NCBI GenBank assembly: GCA_019090405.1
Contig: JAHRVZ010000132.1
Location: 1 to 10,292, forward strand
DNA from: Paracoccaceae bacterium
GTDB taxonomy: Bacteria > Pseudomonadota > Alphaproteobacteria > Rhodobacterales > Rhodobacteraceae
DNA length: 10,292 nucleotides
Direction of reading: 5' to 3'
Shown here: piece after piece, positions 6,206 through 10,292 of the stretch
Layout: every line of letters starts with the position of its first letter
Position numbering within the stretch: position 1 is the stretch's first letter
Position numbers and translations under genes: made by a program
Notes under the pieces: model-generated
What the model was told of the DNA's origin: nothing
Database searches by the model: none
What the model saw: only the letters and a program-made list of their open reading frames with translations

Positions 6206-6853
6206 ATGAGAGCGCGCATTGATTTATGGAAGTGGCGGTTGCAGCATCCCGATGCAGGTGATTTGTCGCGCGATGAACACGCGCGCGCCGAGCAATTTGT
6301 TTTTGATCGCGACAGGGACCGCTATATTGCTGGTCGCGCGCGGCTTCGGAAAATCCTTGGGCAATACCTTGGTCGCCCGCCTGACAGCATTGTGTTTTCC
6401 TATGGCCCATTTGGCCGCCCTTCGGTTGAAGGAGTGGAATTCAACCTTAGTCATACCGGTGATCTTGCGGTCTTGGCGGTAGGTTTTGAATTGCCGATTG
6501 GTGTGGATATCGAGGAAGAAACGCCAATTGATATGAAGGTTGCAGAGATGCATTTCGCAGCGTCTGAATTTCGCGCCCTTCAGGCGTTGCCGCAAACCAT
6601 GCAGATGGCCGCATATTACCGTTGCTGGACCCGCAAAGAGGCCTATCTCAAAGCGATGGGAACAGGGCTTTCGACCATTCTTTCCAGTTTTGTTGTGACC
6701 TTACGCCCGGATGAACCTGCCAAAGTATTAAGCTGCGAAAATGGCAAAGCCGACCAGTGGTGCCTGATTGATTTTGATCCGGGCGACGGAATCGCCGGGG
6801 CGTTGGCTGTCTGTGCCGATGAAAACGAAGTCACATTGAAATGGCGGCATTAG
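6206..6853 (+). CDS. 4'-phosphopantetheinyl transferase, Sfp type
   Basis: A 215-residue cytoplasmic enzyme that moves the phosphopantetheine arm of CoA to a serine on acyl or peptidyl carrier proteins. The motifs are FNLSH (79-83), GVDIEE (99-104; Mg ligands Asp101, Glu103) and WTRKEAYLKA (141-150; Trp141, Lys144, Glu145, Lys149). The spacing equals that of B. subtilis Sfp (Asp107, Glu109, Trp147, Lys150, Glu151, Lys155) with a constant offset of 6. That offset supports ATG 6206, which also has AGGGG 7 bases upstream and begins MRARIDLW at the usual family position. Upstream in-frame ATGs at 6092, 6116 and 6173 would add 38, 30 or 11 residues that do not look conserved. No carrier protein, NRPS or PKS gene is in the window, so the partner is unknown. 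It is the only plus-strand gene and is divergent from the TetR operon. Confidence 0.92.
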   Translation: MRARIDLWKWRLQHPDAGDLSRDEHARAEQFVFDRDRDRYIAGRARLRKILGQYLGRPPDSIVFSYGPFGRPSVEGVEFNLSHTGDLAVLAVGFELPIGVDIEEETPIDMKVAEMHFAASEFRALQALPQTMQMAAYYRCWTRKEAYLKAMGTGLSTILSSFVVTLRPDEPAKVLSCENGKADQWCLIDFDPGDGIAGALAVCADENEVTLKWRH

Positions 6854-6874
6854 ATGGCGCGTTAAGGGTGCGGC

Positions 6875-6911
6875 ATGTCCTGTCGTCTATTTGACGACCA
6901 AAACCGGACAT
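6875..6911. terminator. Weak stem-loops between convergent genes
   Basis: An inner 6-bp stem GTCGTC/GACGAC (6882-6887 with 6893-6898, 5-base loop) lies inside an outer 6-bp pair ATGTCC/GGACAT (6875-6880 with 6906-6911). It covers the stop codon of the stress-protein gene and lies 22 bases after the transferase stop. There is no U-tract in either direction, so this is at best a weak bidirectional terminator. The convergent position is the main argument for it. Confidence 0.3.
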
Positions 6912-7330
6912 TTCGCTAATGTTTCTACGCGGTGGGAAACGCCGCCGCGCAGCATGCCTTCCAGATCACCCATACCGCGCGTGCCGATGACGATCATGTC
7001 AGCTTTGTAGGACTTTGCACGTTCAACGATAGAACGGGAAATTGGGCCTTCTTCGGTTTCCATTTCCACATCTTTCAGCCCAGCCGCGCGCGCCGCGTCC
7101 ATTGCTCCAGACAACAAATACTGCGCACCTTTTCGAAGCAATTCAGGGTCGAATATTGCAAGATGCTCTGCCTTGGCAAAACTTTTCAGGCTGTCTGGTA
7201 AACTATACGGTTTGACAACGTGAAACAGCAGAACCTTTGCCTCCAAAGACTTGGCGATCTCGGCCCCGATGGCGACGCTTTTCATGGCGTGTTTGGAACC
7301 ATCCACAGCGATCAGGATTTTCTTGATCAT
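6887..7330 (-). CDS. Universal stress protein, UspA family
   Basis: A 147-residue single-domain cytoplasmic protein, the usual size for one Usp domain. The N-terminal strand KKILIAVDGSKHAMKSV carries the nucleotide-site Asp10, and the C-terminal GTRGMGDLEGMLRGGVSHRV (116-135) is the ATP-binding-type G-2x-G-9x-G motif. In this copy the residue after the last Gly is Gly130 instead of the usual Ser or Thr, so nucleotide binding may be altered. ATG 7330 follows AGGGG with a 9-base gap; a TTG three codons earlier is less likely. It lies 51 bases after the ABC-transporter ATPase gene, on the same strand. It may be read from that operon or from its own promoter; I saw no clear promoter in 7331-7381. 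Usp proteins respond to starvation and stress; the partner here is unknown. Confidence 0.93.
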   Translation of the reverse strand: MIKKILIAVDGSKHAMKSVAIGAEIAKSLEAKVLLFHVVKPYSLPDSLKSFAKAEHLAIFDPELLRKGAQYLLSGAMDAARAAGLKDVEMETEEGPISRSIVERAKSYKADMIVIGTRGMGDLEGMLRGGVSHRVETLAKCPVLVVK

Positions 7331-7381
7331 GATTATCAACCCCTGTTTGGTGATGCGTATCTTTCAGCACGCAATTGACAT

Positions 7382-9256
7382 TTAGTCCTCGTCAACTCCT
7401 ACCTTTTCGAACCCATGCAGAACCTGCTGTGGAGCCGCTTCGACGGCAGATATTTCATCCATTGTACAATGACAGGAAATAAAGTGTTCTGGCATTGGCT
7501 CGTGGATAGGCGGCGTGGTTGTATCGCATGTTCCGTCAATTGCGATGGGACAGCGGTTGTAAAACGGGCAGCCGGTCGCAGTGATTTCGACGCCTCGGGC
7601 AATGCCAACCGCCATTTCCCGTTTTTGCATGGTTTCCTCTAGCCAACCGATCCGCATTTCAGGAACAGATGAGATCAACAGCCGCGTATAGGGGTGGAAA
7701 GGCGGCGCAAGCACCTGATCAACCGGGCCTTGTTCCACCACGCGCCCTGCATAAAGCACAACAATTTCATCGGCAAAAGACCCCACAGTAGAAAGGTCAT
7801 GGCTGATAAAGACAAACGAAACCCCGGTCTGGTCGCGCAGTTTTTTCAAAAGGGAAATAACGTTCGAGCTTACGATTGAATCAAGCGCCGATGTCACCTC
7901 GTCACACAGCATGATTTCGGGGTGGGCCGCAAGCGAGCGCGCCAGATTGACCCGCTGTTTTTGTCCACCCGACAATTCGGATGGATAGCGTTCCGCAAAT
8001 TCGACCGGCAATTCCACCAAACGCAAAAGATTTGCCACTTCGGCGCGCCGATCATCGCCTTTGAGGCCGCGATAGAACTCAATCGGTCGTCCAATTATGT
8101 CCGAAATCAACTGGCGCGGGTTCAGGGCGGTGTCGGCCATCTGGTAGACAAATTGCACATTCTGCAATTCCTCAGATGACCGGTTTTTCATGTCCGGTTC
8201 AAGTTTTTTACCGTCTAGCAGAACCTCGCCCTTGGCAGCCGGCAATAGCCCGGCGATCACCCGCGCCAGTGTGGATTTACCGCAGCCGGATTCGCCAATA
8301 ACCCCAACTACATGGCTGTTCTTGATCTTGACATTGATGTCACGCAAAACCGTGATCTGCGGCGAGCCATTAACGATCCTGCCATAGCCGGCCGTCATGT
8401 TCCTGACTTCGATATTGGGAATATCGACCTCGTTCTCTTGCTCGCCTCCGGTTCCCATACCTGCCTTGGGCGTCGGTTTTACCGCTGCCATCAGACGTTT
8501 GGTATAGGGGTGTTTCGGGTTATTGATGATCTGGTCGGTTGGCCCCTGTTCCTGAACTTCACCAGCGTAAAGAACCACGATATGGTCAGCGATTTGCGCC
8601 ACGACAGCCAGATCATGCGTGACGTAAAGTGCGGCTGATCCTTCTTCCTGAATCACCTTCTTAAAGGCTTTCAGAACTTCAATCTGGGTGGTCACATCCA
8701 ACGCAGTGGTCGGCTCATCCAGAACCAGCAAATTGGGCCGGGAAACCAATGCCATCGCCGCCATAAGACGCTGAAGCTGGCCACCCGACACCTGATGCGG
8801 ATAGCGCCGACCCAGTCGGGCAGGGTCGGGCAATTCCAAAGCCCGGTAAAGTTCGACCGCACGCTGGTTGGCCTCATCTTGCGTCAGAGTGCCATGCAGA
8901 ACCGCGGCCTCAGTGACCTGCTCGCCAATTGTGATCGCCGGATTAAACGTGGCGGCCGCACTTTGCGCCAGATAGGCCACGTTGTTGCCACGCAAGTCGC
9001 GCTGATCCAGAGGGTCCATCGACAGCACGTCTTTGCCATGCAGGCGGACTTCGCCACCGGGAAATTCAAGTCCGGGCCGGCAATAGGCCATGGTGGCCAT
9101 GGATATAGTCGACTTGCCAGACCCGGATTCCCCAATCAGGGCAACCACTTCTCCGGCTTTGATGTTGAAACTCACGCCTTTGACGATCGGAATAGGTGTA
9201 CCGTCTTCTTTGCGGGCCTGAATCTGCAGGTTATCTATTTCAAACAATTCGCTCAT
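7382..9256 (-). CDS. Dipeptide/oligopeptide-type ABC transporter, fused two-domain ATPase
   Basis: A 624-residue protein with two complete ATPase domains, comparable to GsiA and to a DppD-DppF fusion. Domain 1: Walker A GESGSGKST (42-50), signature VSGGQ (156-160), Walker B LLVLDEP (176-182, Glu181), switch His214. Domain 2: Walker A GESGCGKST (321-329), signature LSGGQ (428-432), Walker B IMLCDE (448-453, Glu453), switch His486. Both domains are followed by the oligopeptide-type HPYT element (249-252 and 521-524), and the second by the C-terminal Cys cluster (Cys563, Cys569, Cys577, Cys595). Both sites look catalytically complete. It powers import through the DppB/DppC-like permeases encoded upstream. 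ATG 9256 lies 13 bases after the dppC stop, with a GGGGG stretch upstream. The substrate (peptide, glutathione, nickel, opine) cannot be told without the binding protein, which is outside the window. Confidence 0.96.
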   Translation of the reverse strand: MSELFEIDNLQIQARKEDGTPIPIVKGVSFNIKAGEVVALIGESGSGKSTISMATMAYCRPGLEFPGGEVRLHGKDVLSMDPLDQRDLRGNNVAYLAQSAAATFNPAITIGEQVTEAAVLHGTLTQDEANQRAVELYRALELPDPARLGRRYPHQVSGGQLQRLMAAMALVSRPNLLVLDEPTTALDVTTQIEVLKAFKKVIQEEGSAALYVTHDLAVVAQIADHIVVLYAGEVQEQGPTDQIINNPKHPYTKRLMAAVKPTPKAGMGTGGEQENEVDIPNIEVRNMTAGYGRIVNGSPQITVLRDINVKIKNSHVVGVIGESGCGKSTLARVIAGLLPAAKGEVLLDGKKLEPDMKNRSSEELQNVQFVYQMADTALNPRQLISDIIGRPIEFYRGLKGDDRRAEVANLLRLVELPVEFAERYPSELSGGQKQRVNLARSLAAHPEIMLCDEVTSALDSIVSSNVISLLKKLRDQTGVSFVFISHDLSTVGSFADEIVVLYAGRVVEQGPVDQVLAPPFHPYTRLLISSVPEMRIGWLEETMQKREMAVGIARGVEITATGCPFYNRCPIAIDGTCDTTTPPIHEPMPEHFISCHCTMDEISAVEAAPQQVLHGFEKVGVDED

Positions 9257-9269
9257 CAGATCACGCCCC

Positions 9270-10196
9270 CTAAATCATTTTCTTGGCGAGATCGCCGCCG
9301 GATTTGGCCGAGATGTCATCGACGATAAGGTTAATCGCAATCGTGAAAGAGGCGATAGCCAGCGCGGGCCACACGGGGGCCAGAGACCCGTATTGCAGCC
9401 CTTCAAGGTTCTGACGCACCATTGAACCCCAATCCGCTGCCGGTGGCTGGATACCAAGACCCAGAAAACTAAGGGACGAGATGAACAGAACAACAAACAC
9501 CAGCCTTAGCCCAAAATCAGTGGCCAGGGGCATCGCCGCATTTGGCAGCACTTCGCGGAAAATGATCCACCAGATGGTTTCGCCACGCGCCTGTGCGGAT
9601 TCGACATAATCCATGACCATGATTTCCTGCCCATAGGCGCGTGCTATTCGGAACACGCTTGAGGCATAGATGATGGCGGCGGTGCCAATCAGAATGGGAA
9701 TGGACGACCCCAAAGCCACCACGATCAGCAGCCCCAGCATGATGGTTGGCAAAGACAGGATCGCGTCATTTATCCGGCTGAGGATCATATCGGTCCAGCC
9801 CTTTTTGACCGCTGCACCGATGCCGGCGGTGACGCCAATAAGATAGGCCAGCAATGTGGCGACTACGGAAATACCAACCGTCATACGCGCGCCCCACAGG
9901 ATGCGCGACCAGATATCGCGTTCCAGATAGTCAGTGCCCAGCAAATGATAGCCTTCGTCTTCGGTCGCTGAGAACGGCGGCATAAAGCTGTCATCGCCGA
10001 TGATGTCAGCCTGATGGAACGGCGCTATCATCGGGCCAATTATTGCCATGATAATCCAGAAAGCGACGACAATGACGCCGATCTTGCCGGTCCATGACAG
10101 TTTAAGTTTTTTCTTGGGTGGCGCGTCAGGCAACTCATCATAGACGGTTTTTCCCTGATCGGTTTCTGTTTCATTGCCTAGGCTGGTATCGGTCAT
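9270..10196 (-). CDS. ABC transporter permease, DppC/OppC type
   Basis: A 308-residue inner-membrane permease. A charged cytoplasmic N-tail (1-36) precedes TM1 (about 39-59), then a periplasmic segment with LLGTDYLERDIWSRILWGAR (85-104). That is the DppC/OppC entry motif, with Glu92 where GRD is usual. Further helices cover about 105-130, 143-185 and 225-250. The cytoplasmic EAA loop that docks on the ATPase is YVESAQARGETIWWIIFREVLPN (197-219 region). SFLGLGIQPPAADWGSM (243-259) is typical of the family. ATG 10196 begins 12 bases after the upstream permease stop, with AGGA in that gap. The gene pairs with the partial permease at the right edge and with the fused ATPase 13 bases downstream, forming one operon. 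Confidence 0.95.
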   Translation of the reverse strand: MTDTSLGNETETDQGKTVYDELPDAPPKKKLKLSWTGKIGVIVVAFWIIMAIIGPMIAPFHQADIIGDDSFMPPFSATEDEGYHLLGTDYLERDIWSRILWGARMTVGISVVATLLAYLIGVTAGIGAAVKKGWTDMILSRINDAILSLPTIMLGLLIVVALGSSIPILIGTAAIIYASSVFRIARAYGQEIMVMDYVESAQARGETIWWIIFREVLPNAAMPLATDFGLRLVFVVLFISSLSFLGLGIQPPAADWGSMVRQNLEGLQYGSLAPVWPALAIASFTIAINLIVDDISAKSGGDLAKKMI

Positions 10197-10208
10197 GAAA
10201 TCTACGTC

Positions 10209-10292
10209 CTATTTGGGGTTGCGCAGCCGCGGGTTGGCCAGAATGGCGGATACATCCGCCACAATGATCAACACCACATAGGTGCCGCAGAA
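10209..10292 (-). CDS. ABC transporter permease, DppB/OppB type (C-terminal fragment)
   Basis: Only the last 27 codons and the TAG stop (10211-10209) are inside the window; the rest lies beyond the right edge. The visible tail, from YVVLIIVADVSAILANPRLR to the end, has the final membrane segment and the Asp-x-x-x-x-x-x-NPRLR ending typical of DppB/OppB permeases. The gene is 12 bases upstream of the DppC-like gene, in the usual B-C order. Truncation is due only to the window edge. Identity rests on this short motif and on context. Confidence 0.82.
   Translation of the reverse strand, partial: FCGTYVVLIIVADVSAILANPRLRNPK

Noticed and set aside
7331..7381. Terminator or promoter between the ABC ATPase and Usp genes
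   Set aside because: I found no stem followed by a U-tract and no convincing -35/-10 pair in this short gap.

Overview
The window looks like a chromosomal segment of an alphaproteobacterium, most likely of the Roseobacter/Rhodobacterales type. The grounds are moderate GC content, tightly packed same-strand operons, a TRAP carboxylate-type transporter, and a two-ATPase peptide-type ABC transporter with Roseobacter-like protein sequences. This assignment is inference from style, not from a marker gene. All genes but one lie on the minus strand. I see no tRNA, rRNA, CRISPR array, IS element, integrase or frameshifted gene.

Region A (about 1-6042, minus strand) reads as one seven-gene transcription unit. 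From the promoter end the order is a TetR-family regulator (5292-5987), TRAP substrate-binding protein DctP (4184-5257), small membrane subunit DctQ (3540-4109), large membrane subunit DctM (2236-3543), a cyclase/kynurenine-formamidase-like metal hydrolase (1442-2218), a fumarylacetoacetate-hydrolase-family enzyme (508-1437), and an OsmC-family protein that runs off the left edge (1-506). Gaps are 34, 74, -4, 17, 4 and 1 bases. A near-palindromic operator (5996-6015) overlaps the predicted -10 of the only obvious promoter. The logic is a regulated system: import an unknown small organic molecule, open it with one metal hydrolase, cleave or rearrange it with a second, and carry an OsmC thiol protein at the end. 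The binding protein has Gly180 where TRAP proteins normally carry their carboxylate-binding Arg, so the ligand may not be a standard carboxylate. Two tandem hairpins between dctP and dctQ could raise DctP levels relative to the membrane subunits.

Region B (5988-6853) is a divergent intergenic stretch of about 218 bases followed by the only plus-strand gene, an Sfp-type 4'-phosphopantetheinyl transferase. Its leader contains a 7-bp hairpin, and its start codon is debatable. I prefer 6206.

Region C (6887-10292, minus strand) holds the downstream end of a dipeptide/oligopeptide-type ABC transporter operon: the C-terminal tail of a DppB-like permease (cut by the right edge), a DppC-like permease, and a 624-residue ATPase with two fused nucleotide-binding domains. 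A UspA-type universal stress protein follows 51 bases later and ends convergently with the phosphopantetheinyl transferase.
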